A stretch of 64,000 nt of DNA, taken from the NCBI GenBank assembly GCA_037954325.1, contig JBBMNZ010000018.1:12228501-12292500 (forward strand). The letters are read 5' to 3'. The stretch comes from Fistularia commersonii (taxonomy: Eukaryota; Chordata; Actinopteri; Syngnathiformes; Fistulariidae). Made by a program: the position numbers and the translations under genes. The notes under the pieces are model-generated. The model had not been told where the DNA came from. It saw only the letters and a list, made by a program, of their open reading frames with translations, and ran no database searches. Positions 25,630 through 37,271 of this stretch are shown here, piece after piece (position 1 is the stretch's first letter; each line of letters begins with the position of its first letter).

Positions 25630-25840
25630 GTACGTATCAGAAACACTTAGCCAGCATGAACGGGGAGGGGCCTTCAGCTCTGACAGCTTTGTTGGGAGTC
25701 ACAGTCTTTCTTCCTGACATGCCCTCAAAAGGGCCTCGCTGTAATTCCAATATCATTGCTATTAGATTTGCGGGTCTTAATTGTCAAGGAAGAATGATGG
25801 CTACGACAGCGCATGAAGCTGTAAAAGGCGAGCGCGCCGC
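25630..25840. promoter_or_regulatory. Candidate non-coding element near the PAEQAK exon
   Basis: Low-repeat block about 0.7 kb from the exon with GTAATTCCAATATCATTGCT, ATTAGATTTGCGGG and CTTAATTGTCAAGG. It has no transposon ends. Confidence 0.3.
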
Positions 25841-26031
25841 AGATTGCTCTCGGAGGCTTCGGGGTTCTGCTGTGGCACAGCGGCCCTCGTTACCATGCGG
25901 CGGCAGAAACTGTGTGTAGGATTAGAGAGAAATTAAATGCTAATGGGGATGGGATCTGAATCCGCTGCCTGGGAGCATCATTTAGACGGCAGGGCTGGGG
26001 TGTCGCTGACAGGCAGCACTTCCAACCGCCG

Positions 26032-26062
26032 CCTCCTCCTCCTCCTCCTCCTCCTCCTCCTC
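26032..26062 (+). repeat. (CCT)10 microsatellite
   Basis: Pure CCT array of 31 nt. Confidence 0.93.
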
Positions 26063-26297
26063 CACAGGCAACCCGGCTCTTCCTCCTCCTATTTCTTCTC
26101 CCGGCTACCCGCCCCACCCTCAGCGAAAAGAAAAAAAAAATCTGATTTATCATACTGTAAACTTGTCACTTTGTAAAAACGTCACTTTTCTGGTGGCAAG
26201 CAGGGAAATATAATGACCCCCTTTAATGTGGCAATGTCAGGGTGCTGTATCCAAGATGGAACGCAAATCAAGGCACTGACGCACACCTAATGCAACA

Positions 26298-26301
<4 letters not shown>

Positions 26302-26331
<30 letters not shown>
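26302..26331 (+). repeat. (TG)15 microsatellite
   Basis: Pure TG array of 30 nt, 156 nt before a CA array. Confidence 0.93.
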
Positions 26332-26332
<1 letters not shown>

Positions 26333-26485
26333 ATGCATGTGGGCGTGCACCGGCGTGCTTGCACAAGTGTATCCCATGCAGCAGGTGACACTGTGGATCA
26401 CACTCACAATGACTGGCACTGCTTGACAGCTGAAATTACCAATCACTATTATACAGAGAAGAGGAGCACTTGAAGCCTTCACTCA

Positions 26486-26487
<2 letters not shown>

Positions 26488-26531
<44 letters not shown>
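26488..26531 (+). repeat. (CA)22 microsatellite
   Basis: Pure CA array of 44 nt. Confidence 0.94.
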
Positions 26532-26534
<3 letters not shown>

Positions 26535-27523
26535 TTATACGCAATCCCCACACATAAGCAGACCCTAAACCCCAAAATGAGGAAAACTAGAGGGCAGGAT
26601 GCATTCGATATTTTATTGGTCGGGCATCACGCCAAATGAAGAAATTAGACGAGTAAACTAAGAAAAATGAATTAGTGTTTAGCACAAAACTATAATCGGA
26701 GTTATATCTAATCAACTTATTCTTATCGAAATATCCTTATCATGGCAACTGCACGGGAATTTCTTTAAATGGACTTTAAATTCGACAAGAATTCACCATG
26801 ACCTGGATGACAGACATCTGATCAACTTGGTGGCACTTTATTACGGCCCCTAATTGTATTGAATCTTTTTTTTTAGACCGGCTATTTGGGATGCAAAGGT
26901 CCGAAAACACCAGCGTTTGGTGTCTGGTAGTGGAAGTTAACATCCAGATCGCCCAATCATCGGCAACAATAAACTGTAAAAACCTGATCGCTATTAATCC
27001 TACGACCAGTTCTTCGTCTGTAATTTAATTTGGATTTCTGGAAGGAACAGGGGAACCCGCGGAAAAACCTGCGGCGTGTTTACGCTGAAGCACAGTGGTG
27101 ATTTTCCCGAGTGCGCGGGTGTTGAGTAAAAAAAAGGAAAAACAAGGACATGAGTGCTGAGTTCCCACCTGCCATCATAAACGACGGCCAAAAGTAGATA
27201 ATTACTATCAAGTTGTAATCGCGAGTAATCTAAAAGGTGTTTAAAAGTCACCGTACAACTAAGCAAAAATAATTGCACTGAACGCACATGCAAGTCTAGC
27301 AACTGCACACAAACCCCGTGCTCTAATTCACACGTGCATATCCGCCGCCTTTGCGTGTAATTCATTAGTAAACAATAAAAAAGGCATTAATTGTACTCCC
27401 TAGAGGCAGATCTGTAGTTACCCCACTGGGAGAAAGGCCCCCGCTGCATCTGAAGTGGCGTCCCCCTCAATTAGAAATGTGCCTTCTTCCACACACAAAC
27501 AAGCATGAGACACCTCAATAAGA

Positions 27524-27574
27524 CTGTGTTTGTGTGTGTGTGTGTTTGTGTGTGTGTCTATGTGTTTGTGTGTG
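27524..27574 (+). repeat. Imperfect (GT)n
   Basis: GT units interrupted by TTT and CTA. Confidence 0.9.
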
Positions 27575-28046
27575 CTTGAAAATAACAGCACTTTCCTGAC
27601 AGGGAGTTTGGGTTATCACACTGAGAGTAAAGGGGGAAACAGGCAGATGGGGACAAATGATACGAAAAAAAAAAAAAAAAAAGCCTTTTATGCTCTTTAA
27701 AGCTCGGAGAATATTGCAGACGAGAGATAAACAAGAGTTACACAAACATAGGCTGCGAAAAAAGAAATTAAAAGTGGAGGAAAGTTTGATTGCGTGAGGT
27801 TGTGCGGCGCCGGCGTAAAATCTTAAGGAGGGAGGTGAAGTGCCGGCAAGAACCCGCGGGTGATCTTGGCTTCGACTCGATTCAGCCGAGCTGAGGGACA
27901 CCGGAGACGCCTTTTCGGCGTGGAGTTATTCTAACGGTCACTAGTGCGCCATAGGGAGTGAGGGCATTCACTCGGAAGGAGAAGCAGCTGGTCGCAGTTT
28001 GCGGAAACACCGGCCTGTTGGTGACTATCTACGTTGCGCAAGGGAT

Positions 28047-28062
28047 CCTCTAGGGGGCGCTG
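28047..28062 (+). promoter_or_regulatory. CTCF-like site
   Basis: CCTCTAGGGGGCGCTG differs from the CTCF core CCACYAGGGGGCGCTR only at the third position. The surrounding sequence shows no transposon ends. Binding is inferred from the motif only. Confidence 0.4.
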
Positions 28063-29319
28063 TGGAGCTCAGAGTTCCCATCCAACTTGTCATAGACACT
28101 AAAAGATGAAGCGCAGGAGACGGCAGCGGCTGTTAGATATGGTGTCGGCGTATCTCTGTGGATATACTGATGTTTTTTCTTCTCTCATCCTTTCGCTGGT
28201 CGCACATGAGCCGTCCCCCCCATGACCTACGGCGTGGCTGCTCCGTTTTGCCATTTGGCATCCGCCAGCTCCGCGAGAATTGATAGAATTACCCCCGAAA
28301 GGCCTATTTAGCGTGCATAAATAAGATCTACTCTTTAACAAGCCCCGTAGATTGGCTTGGTTTCACTCAACTACCGAAATAAAGATTATTCTTATGTCTC
28401 AAAAATATGCACGTCAAGTTTTTCCGCTTTGAGAGTATTCAAGTCGTCTGTGACAAACTTAAGAAAGTAACAATACCCCGTTCTGTTGCTCTCGATGCCC
28501 TGGAACAACCTCCTCTTTTGGAAAACATCTGGCCTGAGCAGATTTTCGCAATATGTGCGGTGCTATTCGGACAGCAATGCTATTCACCTTCCATTTCAAT
28601 AATTTATGACACACTCAGGGCAAACTCTTGCCCTCCGCCGGAGAGGAAGTTCAGCGGGCTCGGCAGTAAGAGTTCGGCTTTGTCGGCTTACCTCACCCCT
28701 GCGTTGACAGACAAGCTTTACCGGGCTTAAAAGCCCCGACGTCTGTCCCATTAGTTGAAAATAAACACGTCCCATTTGAAAAATAAATAACCATCACTTG
28801 AGCTGGTAAAAACAATGCTACACTGTTATAATGCGGCGCGGCAGACAGGAAATTTAATCTATTTATAATCTCAAGCTCGTAGCGGGGACTGCTATTATTG
28901 TTCGGCCTCGGGCCGACCGGACAAAGAAAGGGAACGGTCGGCCGGCAGATGAATGGAAACCTGTTAGCGCAGGCACAGAGACGCAGAGCAGGAGTCAGGT
29001 AGGCCGACTCCGGTCCGGTCAGGAAACTCTCTCGCTAAATGATTCACTTCAATCACACCGCAACGCTTGTTATACCCTACGACCGAGGCGAGAGAGCCAG
29101 AGGAAAGAAAGCGAGAACAAGCTTCGACCCGTCAACGGATCCGGCATAAAACCTACACATTTTTTTTTGATGTAAGACGGTAAAAAACCTTTTTGCACAA
29201 TTTAGAGATCCTGCAAGAATTGCCAGAGAAATTGTTGATAAATACGTGTTGAAAAGGAAATTTGAGCCGAAACAAAAAAAGATTAGAATAACTGAAACCT
29301 GCGGGGGACTTTTGAGATT

Positions 29320-29565
29320 GAGCGTATTGAGGTTTCTCTTTGGGAACGGAGGTGATGGAGAGGGTTTGGATGGTTTGGACGAGCAAAGAGGAGGGATGGT
29401 GAAGATCTGGGTAGATGCATGCAGAGGTTGGAGGAGACCTGGATGCACACCAGAGAGGAGCTTTACGGATGGGGGGGAAAGAGGACAGGAAGTTAGCAGG
29501 TGTGAGAGAAGAGGATGCATAGGAGAGGGTTAGATGGAAGCGGAGGATTGGCTGACGCTCGCCAT
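29320..29565 (+). mobile_element. Second degenerate LINE ORF2 tail
   Basis: This segment shares long stretches with the LINE tail at 6500-6800: TTTCTCTTTGGGA, a ggatggagagg word, GAGGAGGGATGGTGA, GATCTG followed by GTAGA, and GGAAGTTAGC followed by a GTGTGA...AGAAGAGGATGCA block. It is more decayed, with small deletions and lost frame, and ends near GATTGGCTG as the other copy does. It is a fossil of the same family. Confidence 0.65.
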
Positions 29566-30059
29566 TTAGGATGCAATTCGATTCAGGACAATAAAAGTGG
29601 CAGCGGTTCCACCGTTAGCGTTTATGAATATCGTCGCGAGAGGAACAAGCGCATCGCGCGCTCCTCTTAAGCTAAGCTACAAGCCGGCATTGTTATCAGC
29701 GCATAAATGAAATTTGACCTGGAGGCTGTTGAAGAGAAAAACCACAAAGAGCGCTCGAGCACTTTCCTTCTCTTTTTTTTTTTTTTTTGTTTCCTTTTGA
29801 TGTCAGAAAACTTGTTAGGAATTGAAACATCGCGGCCGCCACGTTCCCTCCATCTGTTTATATTAAAGACATTAAAAAAAAAGCATGTGGAGGAATCCCA
29901 ATGTTTACATGGGGACCGATCAATCATCATCGAGTTAATTATTACGGAACGGCGGCGTCCTAATCAAAGGGTAATGGAGGGGAATCATGAGAAGCCCAGA
30001 TATTCCCCGTCACTGTTTTTCGTCACTCTAACCTCTATTTTAACTCACGTTATTGTTTA

Positions 30060-30330
30060 AACAAATTGTTTCATCATGTATTACTTTGAGTAATGAGCTG
30101 TAGGCATGCCTCCCGTATTCATCTCATTAATGCAAACAGTCTATTCCGTGTGTGAAGCCACCGCTGAGCCTGATTTATAACATAGCATACTCGGGTAGAT
30201 GTGTCAATCAAAACGGCGTGTCGCGATATGATAATTTTCATAAATATGAAATTGTCCGTGGGCATTTTCATCGATTTGCACGGGAATATTCCACGGGCTC
30301 TGGCCGGGGCGTTTTCTTTCCAATTGTTGC
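30060..30330. promoter_or_regulatory. Candidate conserved non-coding element
   Basis: Repeat-free sequence with TCTCATTAATGCAAACAG, GTGTCAATCAAAACGG, ATGATAATTTTCATAAATAT and CCTGATTTATAACATAGC. The TGTCAATCA word resembles PBX/MEIS sites. The composition suggests an ancient element. Confidence 0.35.
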
Positions 30331-30459
30331 GTTTTCCTGGAGTGCTCCTCCACCTCTGCCCCGCACGAACTAACAGAAATACCCCGTGCCCAAAAGAGGA
30401 CACGGGAAAACGGAGCTCCAAGAAAATGCAATATTTCTGTTTTTAATATTGAGGTCTAT

Positions 30460-30905
30460 CAGATCAGGGCAGAGATGGGTTCCATTGCAATATGTTTATT
30501 TATGTATTTTATAAGGGGAGGGGCGGGGGGGAGAAAAAAAAAAATCTGCCTATTGGTGTACATATTTGGGAGGCCTGGGCCACTGTTTCGGAGCTCATCT
30601 TATATGAAAAATTATGTTGTGTATGGCTATACTTTTATATATAATGGCAATATGGGATCAGGGCTCTTTTACAATGTGCCATACTTCAGGCTAGGGCTAA
30701 CAGCATTTTATGGCCCGCCAGCAGTTCATCTTCATGTCTCAGGCAGGCAGGAGCACTGCATAATAATGTCGTTTCCTGCCCCCAAATGCTATTTCACAGG
30801 CCAGGGCTCATTTCTCAAACTTCACCACTTTTACAATTTCCCAAACTTTTATTCCCGTCATTATTACCAACAAGATTTCATTACGTATTTAGAATGTAAA
30901 CAAGT
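30460..30905. promoter_or_regulatory. Candidate conserved non-coding element
   Basis: About 440 bp with only one short A run. It includes GCATAATAATGTCGTTTCCT, ATTACGTATTTAGAATG, ACTTTTATTCCCGTCATTAT and a CArG-like CTATACTTTTATATATAATG stretch. An open plus frame of 144 codons spans it, but it has no start context, domain or splice support. Confidence 0.35.
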
Positions 30906-31012
30906 CTGAGTAATGACAACCCCCCCCCCCCCTTCACCCCCCAGCTCGTCTCCCTGGAATCATTCCCTCTGATGGCTTTGCTGCTATCTCAAACACGCGT
31001 ATCCTTGCATAT

Positions 31013-31043
31013 GCACACACACACACACGCACACACGCACGCG
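31013..31043 (+). repeat. (CA)n with CG interruptions
   Basis: Imperfect CA array ending in GCACGCGTG. Confidence 0.9.
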
Positions 31044-31074
31044 TGTTCGTGGAAAATGCACAAAACTCCAAATA

Positions 31075-31150
31075 CCGTAGCTTCCCCGACTAAAAGCGCA
31101 CGAAAATAAAAAAGTATGACTGCATAGCGCGCAAACGTGTGAATTTATGC
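31075..31150. mobile_element. Solo terminal repeat, same TACCGT family
   Basis: The stretch beginning TACCGTAGCTTCCCCGACTA and continuing AAGCGCACGAAAATAAAAAA resembles one end of the element at 6838-7134. No opposite end was found nearby, so it is probably a fragment. Confidence 0.35.
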
Positions 31151-31344
31151 ACACGTGAACGGCAGCGATGAGGACTGCGTTTACAACGCGGGTGTATGCG
31201 CGTGTTTGTGTACGAGTGTGTGGATGCATGTATGCGTTCCTGATAAGGGGGGAGGTGGTGGGGTTGAATGGGTATGGGGGGGGATGAGGGTGTGTGTGTG
31301 TGTGTGGGGGGGTGTTATACTCAACTCACATAAATCATGTAGAA

Positions 31345-31600
31345 GAAAAATGAGCAAATCTGCAGGCTAACTCATCTTCTCCCCATCCAGAGAAAATGAA
31401 ATTCACTGGAATACCTATCAAAACTGCAATCATCCAGAGATAATATCTTCTTTGGTCTATCTGCACTTTCCGATTTAATTTCCTCCATGCCCTTGACATC
31501 CAGTGATACCATTAAGATGAAGCACATACAGTAAGGGAGTAGTTCTCACATTTTGATATATGAGATCTTTGCGCTTAATGTAATATCATCATTTGAAAAT
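31345..31600. promoter_or_regulatory. Candidate non-coding element
   Basis: Repeat-free stretch with CATCCAGAGATAATATCTTC, CTTTGGTCTATCTGCAC, CCGATTTAATTTCCTCC and CCATTAAGATGAAG. It contains CTTTG (TCF-like), GATAAT and TAAT cores. Confidence 0.3.
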
Positions 31601-31622
31601 TAATGCAATCTTTCTTTTGTTT

Positions 31623-31659
31623 GGGGGGGGGGGGTGTTTTTTTTTGGGGGGGGGGGGGG
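31623..31659 (+). repeat. G12 and G14 runs around a T tract
   Basis: Two G runs separated by TGTTTTTTTTT, followed by a C-rich stretch. Confidence 0.9.
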
Positions 31660-33133
31660 TGTGAATGAGCAATGGGGAGACAGGCGACGAGATGAAGAGA
31701 ACACCCGACGACCCGCCCCCCACCCCCGGCCCCCACCCCCGCCACGCCAGAATGACATGCAATTATGTCTGGGCCTGCCCCGAGTCAGGGGTCACTCAAA
31801 TTACTCCATCATTTAGCGGTGGCGTTGAGATGAGAGAGAAGGGAGAGGGAGACAGAAAGCGGACCCCTGCCTCCACCGGAGCATCCGCACCCACCCGAAC
31901 CCCCTCACAACACACACACACACACACACCAACACCACCGCGACATCAAATATCATGAAATCATTAGCGTAATAAGCATGGAAATCTGTTTGACGATTAT
32001 CACGACCTCCCCTTCCCCCCTTTTACTTTATCGACCCAGAATCTCTCACGAAACAGTTTTCACCTCTACGTGCAACATAATCATATTAGAAGGGAAGAAA
32101 GCGAATAACACATACAAGATGCAGAGGTATGGACAAAGTACTTGATGGCATCCCATCATTTTTGACAAAGGGGACGCGACAAGAGTACATTGAGTATTGA
32201 AACCTCGTGCGGTGACTCCGGGTCGACTCTCAGCCAGCTGATGCCAGGTTTGCTCCATTCCTGGAGTGTGTGTCGTCCGGAGCGCAGCTGCTGACTTCTA
32301 TCCGTCAGCAGGACAACTAGGCCTATTTGTCTCGGTAAACTCTTCAACTCGCCGAGGGACACATGAGCCACCTCAGAAGCAAAGCCGGGTGTGGACGGAG
32401 CCCCGGTGAGACGCTTCCTTGAACCCTGCTAGAATGATCCGCTGAGGATGCAGAGAAGACGGGGGGGGGGGGGGGTGAAAACCCGACGTTCCGAGACTCA
32501 AACTTAAAAAGGAAAAAATTTGTTTGCAAACGCACAAAAGGATATGAGATATGAGCTCAAGGATTGAATATTAGGAAGTAATAATCAATAACTACAAAAA
32601 AAAGTGGAATCTGTCGTCGGGAGATGACAGAAGTTGTGGTTCGAACCTCCGATGGCCCCTTTGCCATCTCCGGAAGAGATTGGCTTGATGAAGAGTTAGC
32701 CGATTTAAAAAAAAAAAAGACAGGGGATGGCTAATCTGATTAGTCAATGTTTTTAAAAACAAAAAAATGGTTACTTTGAATAAATAAAAATCGTCGGGTA
32801 ACCACCGGAATAGACCATGGTTTGGTATTTTTTTGGTTTCGTAGTGTTTTTTGCTGTGCTGTTGTGGACGGCTTTATTCAACCGCAATTTAACTTTATTT
32901 AACCTTTATTTAGCCGTTTTCAGGGCAATAACGTTATCCGTGTGCAAGGGACATTATTCGCTAATATTGGAAAATACAACGATTTTAAACGCCATTACTG
33001 GCCATCATTTGATACCTGATAGGCTATAAACAAAACGGGAGAAAATCAATTGTTCATCCTTGTCAAAAGGGCCAAAAAATACAATAATAAAAAAAAAAAT
33101 ACATATATATCTATGTATATATATATATATATA

Positions 33134-33482
33134 CACTGCTCAAAAAAATAAAGGGAACACTTAAAAAACACAACCTAGATCTAAATGAATGAAATATTCT
33201 TATGAAATACTTTGCTATTTACACAGTTGAATGTGCTGACAACAAAATCACACAAAAATGATCAATGGAAATCAACCCATGGAGGTCTGGATTAGGAATC
33301 ACACTCAAAATGAAAGTGTAAAAACAAACTCCAGGCTGATCCAACTTTGATGTAATGTCCTTAAAACAAGTCAAAATGAATCTGCGTTGCTTCCTGAGTG
33401 GACACTATGATTTCACAGAAGTGTGACTGACTTGGAGTTACATTGTGTTGTTCAAGTGTTCCCTTTATTTTTTTGAGCAGTA
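33134..33482. mobile_element. Tc1/mariner-type MITE inside a TA repeat
   Basis: Inverted ends CACTGCTCAAAAAAATAAAG / GGAACACTT and AAGTGTTCCC / TTTATTTTTTTGAGCAGT agree over about 29 bp. The element sits between TATATATATA on the left and TATATATGTATG on the right, consistent with insertion at TA. The interior (about 290 bp) has no open frame. This end sequence is widespread in fish genomes. Confidence 0.75.
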
Positions 33483-34030
33483 TATATATGTATGTATGTA
33501 TGTAAAACACCTTTATTTTAAACCAGTTATGTCAGCTATGTGCAAACACTCAAACACGAATGATGCTATTAACGATGAACTCTCAGTGACCTCGTTTCTG
33601 CTTTCAGAGCTGCTTGCGGTACAATTAAAAAAAGAAAAAGAAAAAAAAAGGAAAAAAAAGATTAAAAGATTTTTTTTTTAATTTGAAACATTTAGACATC
33701 AAAACGCGGTTGCCCTCGTGACGAGACACAGCGTCGGCCAATGGGTTGGCTCTCGACCCCGGGCTGACCCGCGGACGGGGGCCATCCGCCATCTTTTTCC
33801 CATTCAACCTTCAATCCGCCGTCTCCCTCCCTTCGCGTACTCTTCCTCCCCTCTCATTCTATCCATCCCCGGGCAGTGTGCATAGTAGAATGGTGGGTAC
33901 AGCTGCAAACCGAGCGAGTAATCCCACTGAGGCCGCTTGTTCTTGTATTGATAGAGCTGCTGGCTTTTTTCCACCTTACTCTGGAAGATGGACTGATTAG
34001 CAGCTGTGGGTCACCTCTTCTTCTCAAACG

Positions 34031-34063
<33 letters not shown>

Positions 34064-34214
34064 CCAGAGCAAGGAATGGTCGGATTCAAACTTCTACGAG
34101 TAACTAACGCACTGGGAGCAATTAACTTCAGCCTTTTTCCCCTTCGCCGCCACTGATTCAGTCAATCTGCTGAAATGTGAAAACAAAACAAGCACAAACA
34201 ATAAAACGAAACCC

Positions 34215-34700
34215 CGCGTCTCACAGATCTTAATTGCCCACCTTATTACGGCGCCAGTCACTCCCTCGCACGTTTAACTTGAAAAGGAGGCGGTAATGTT
34301 AGCATTCATCAAGTGAAATCAAGCGCCAGAATTATACGAACAGAGAGTTGACAGTTTCTGGTAAGAACCGACGAGGATTTATAGTGGTGCTTCAAAGTAA
34401 TTATCATTTAATAAAATAAAAAAGTGATTCCTTAAGAGATCGGGTTCAAGGCAGCTGGCTGGGAGAATAATATTGCTTCGGCTTAGCGACAGTGCGGTTG
34501 ACGCACTAATCTTAAGAGCAGTACATCAACGGAGAGCCATAAATGCCTGTTTAGAAATCTACAGGGATGTATATGTGAAGGATTGGGGGGAAACAACATT
34601 TCGAACAGCTCTGCAACTCCACCTCAGGGGGAGACGTGCTCCATTATTTACAGTTCTGTCTCGAATCATAATCAGAGCCTTGCGCTCCCCAGGCAGCTGA
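34215..34700. promoter_or_regulatory. Candidate non-coding element
   Basis: Contains CTTAATTGCCCACC, CCTTATTACGGCGCC, CATCAAGTGAAATCAAG (an NKX2-like TCAAGTG word), AAAGTAATTATCATTTAAT and GCCATAAATGCC. There are no simple repeats over almost 500 bp. NKX2-5/SHOX2 opposition in heart pacemaker tissue makes the NKX2-like word of interest, but a 7-bp match is weak evidence. Confidence 0.3.
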
Positions 34701-35194
34701 CTACTGGGGTGCAATCTCCCCATAAGCATAAACACACTCATAAATTCAAACACTCAGTATTCAGATATTTAAATTCCCTGAGACATTTATACAAAATATG
34801 CAATGGAAAACATACAAATGAGCGCCGACAGGTGTCTCTGTGTGTGTGCTAATGTCTAATACTTAACACCTGAGCTGTCCTGATGAGTATAAAGACACAG
34901 CAGTAACTAAGAATCAAATGGAAACATGTTATAATCTGTCCCTACAGATCCACTTAGTGGGGGGAAAAAAAATAATAACAATAATACGAAAAAACACGCA
35001 TGCAAATGGTCTTCGCTAACTCAAATATAGCAACGTGTAAAGAACAATGCCTGTGGAAGACACAACTGTGCAGGCTGCACGCCGGTGTTCCAGATAAATA
35101 TATTTGTCTCTAATAAAGTGAGGCCGTTCTGTGCGTGACGTGTACGAAATGGAGAAAAAAAAAAAAAAAAAAATAGCATTCACTTGTACAGTGT

Positions 35195-35420
35195 GTCATT
35201 CCAACGTTTACTAATACCATAATTGCGGCGGCATTAAATACTTATGTACCCTTCATGTAAAGTAGTTCACGTTCCCCCGCGTTGCTTTCAAAGAAAGACT
35301 CATCTCCGATGCATATATTCATTAATACTGTTTATGCATGCCATCATCGCTTGAATAATTCAAAGCGCCTTTAACGGAGCGCTCCGTCATTACATCTACG
35401 GACCAGACCCGCCGCAAACA
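35195..35420. promoter_or_regulatory. Candidate conserved non-coding element
   Basis: Words include ATATTCATTAATACTGTTTA, TGCATGCCATCATCGC, GCGGCATTAAATAC and TCCGTCATTACATC. No repeats are seen apart from an A run upstream. Confidence 0.35.
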
Positions 35421-35514
35421 CCGGGCCCTGCCGGGACCTCCTCCAGCCTCCTCTCAGCGGCGCCCGAACGGCCAAAGTTTCAGACGGAGCCTTGTAAAGA
35501 AAGGATAACGCAAA

Positions 35515-35765
35515 ACAAACCGGAAGGATGGGATGCTCCAATTCACTTGATTTCCGTCACCGCTCTGATTTCCCCTCAATTCTAATTGACTTTCATCGGA
35601 CAATTTGATTTTCCCCGGCCCGTCTCTGGAGACCCGTGTCACCGGGATCCCATTTTCAAAGACGACACTCCGGCAGCACCAATTATTTCTATTTAATCAA
35701 GTATTCTAATTCACCCATCATTCCATCTAATTCAATCACAGGGTGACACTTCTGTCTGCCTTATT
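35515..35765. promoter_or_regulatory. Candidate conserved non-coding element
   Basis: A run of evenly spaced AATT words (CCAATTCACTTGATTTCC, CTCAATTCTAATTGACTTTC, CCAATTATTTCTATTTAATC, CTAATTCAATCACAGGG) fills 250 bp with no simple repeat. The regular AATT spacing is itself notable. Confidence 0.35.
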
Positions 35766-37220
35766 AACAACTGAAGGCAACGATTGCAATCCAAAGTACG
35801 TCCAACAAAAACAGATTATTTCAATTCATAGCGGCTTCTGTTCTTCGGGTTCTTTACAATACTAGAAACCTTTTTTGTTTTCTTGGTCATTTACGCCCCC
35901 TTACATATGGAATTTAGTGCCCCGTGGTCAAATCCTGGTTCCGATGGGACGGAAAGGGGACAATTGAAGGTGTGTGTCGTATTTTTATGTCGCAAATGAC
36001 TTGCAAACGGCAGACGCCGTCTTCCACAAGCCGCGGTCAAAGCCACGCTTGCGACGGAAGCCGACCGGATGCCTGCCGCCGCGCGGATGACTGAGATGGG
36101 ATGAACTTCCAAAAACCTCTGTCGGGACGCGCTGTTTTTTTATTCGTAATATCGGTTCATTTGATATTCTAATAATTCGATAGGGGCTTTCCTCTTTCTA
36201 ATCCGGAATAGATTCTAACCAGGTGCTTAGCTCACGAGTCGTTTTTGATTGGTCTCTCGCCCTATTCAGCTGACTGGTTGGCTTCTGTGCACATTTTGAG
36301 CTTGACTACGCATACCTGAGCGGAAGTATATGTGGGAGTGGGTGGCATTTTAAAAGAGCATCTGCAAAACCCGACAGAAGTCTCCTTTCCAGGAAATCAT
36401 CTGATATCAGCTGATTTGATCCGGAGAGTTAGAAAGTGTTGGAGGCTGGAGGTCAGGCATTTCTGTGGCGTATTCAGGGTCATTTGCGGAGCGCGCGGTG
36501 AGGCGGGACGGGAGGGGAGGGGGTCATTTGCGTAGGGTGCTGGGAGCCGCGGTTTAGTATGCAGGAGAGAAAGGGCATGTGACATCCACAGAGAACCAGG
36601 ACCCGCTATGACCCCCGTCTATAATTCATCCGCTGGAATAGGGGGCACATCAAACCTCGGTGCCTCCCCACCCAAAAAGAGGAGAGAGACCCCTTTGGCT
36701 TCGCGGCGCAGCACCGTGACCCCGGATTAAAGCGAGTAGCAAGAGATGCCCCGGAAACGTCCATTAAATTTTCAGGCCCGTCCCGGGAGACCGCTTCCAG
36801 CAGACCCCCTGATTCTGGGATGTTGAGTGAAGCGAGGGCAGAAACCTTGCCGGTGAGAGGGAAGGGGAAGTGTGTCGGTCTAACAGTTTTGGGTTTTTTT
36901 TCGCCTCAGAATGCGTGCAAATTTCAGCGCGCAAACACAACGGAAACTTGGAAATAACCTCGCTAGGCGGCGGAAATTAAGGAGAACAGAGAGGATTATC
37001 TGCGACGCACGCTTGGGTTTGGGCGGAATTGCAGATAAGTGACAGGATGAAATATAAAATATAAAAGCCGGACCTCGGGAAGGCATTCCCAACCCTATTT
37101 TTTTTTTTTTTCCACTTACCATCTCTCTCCCTGCATGTCAGCTGCACACATTCAGCTTCGATTCCAGGGGTTTCATTAGAAATGCAGATACCATTTTGTG
37201 TGTGTGGGCATGCATGCAGG

Positions 37221-37226
37221 TGTGTG

Positions 37227-37257
<31 letters not shown>

Positions 37258-37258
37258 C
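37221..37258 (+). repeat. (TG)n microsatellite next to the micro-exon
   Basis: TG array with one GC interruption, ending 14 nt from the rsrc1 micro-exon boundary and 8 nt downstream of its donor hexamer on the transcribed strand, where it reads as CA repeats. Confidence 0.93.
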
Positions 37259-37271
37259 AAATAGAACTTAC

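Larger units (their letters stand above)
24939..37271 (-). other. rsrc1: rsrc1 intron, 12.3 kb
   Basis: This intron lies between the DAGNIK micro-exon and the PAEQAK exon. It holds a degenerate LINE tail (29320-29565), a TA-flanked MITE (33134-33482), a CTCF-like site (28047-28062), mono-G runs and moderate CA/GT arrays. It also has the highest density of enhancer-like low-repeat blocks, near 25630-25840, 30060-30905, 31345-31600, 34215-34700 and 35195-35765. A 144-codon open frame on the plus strand at 30475-30909 overlaps one such block and shows no protein features. The open frame at 28407-28730 is likewise unrecognised. Confidence 0.75.

Noticed and set aside
25350..25919. 189-codon open frame
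   Set aside because: Starts in the G22 homopolymer and passes through A/G-rich intron; no recognisable domain.
28407..28730. 107-codon open frame
   Set aside because: No domain recognised and no splice-site support.
30475..30909. 144-codon open frame on the plus strand
   Set aside because: No domain, splice support or start context; it overlaps a repeat-free block that looks like non-coding regulatory sequence.
32630..32690. GGTTCGAACC tRNA-like word
   Set aside because: The word is palindromic and no tRNA fold or SINE body follows.
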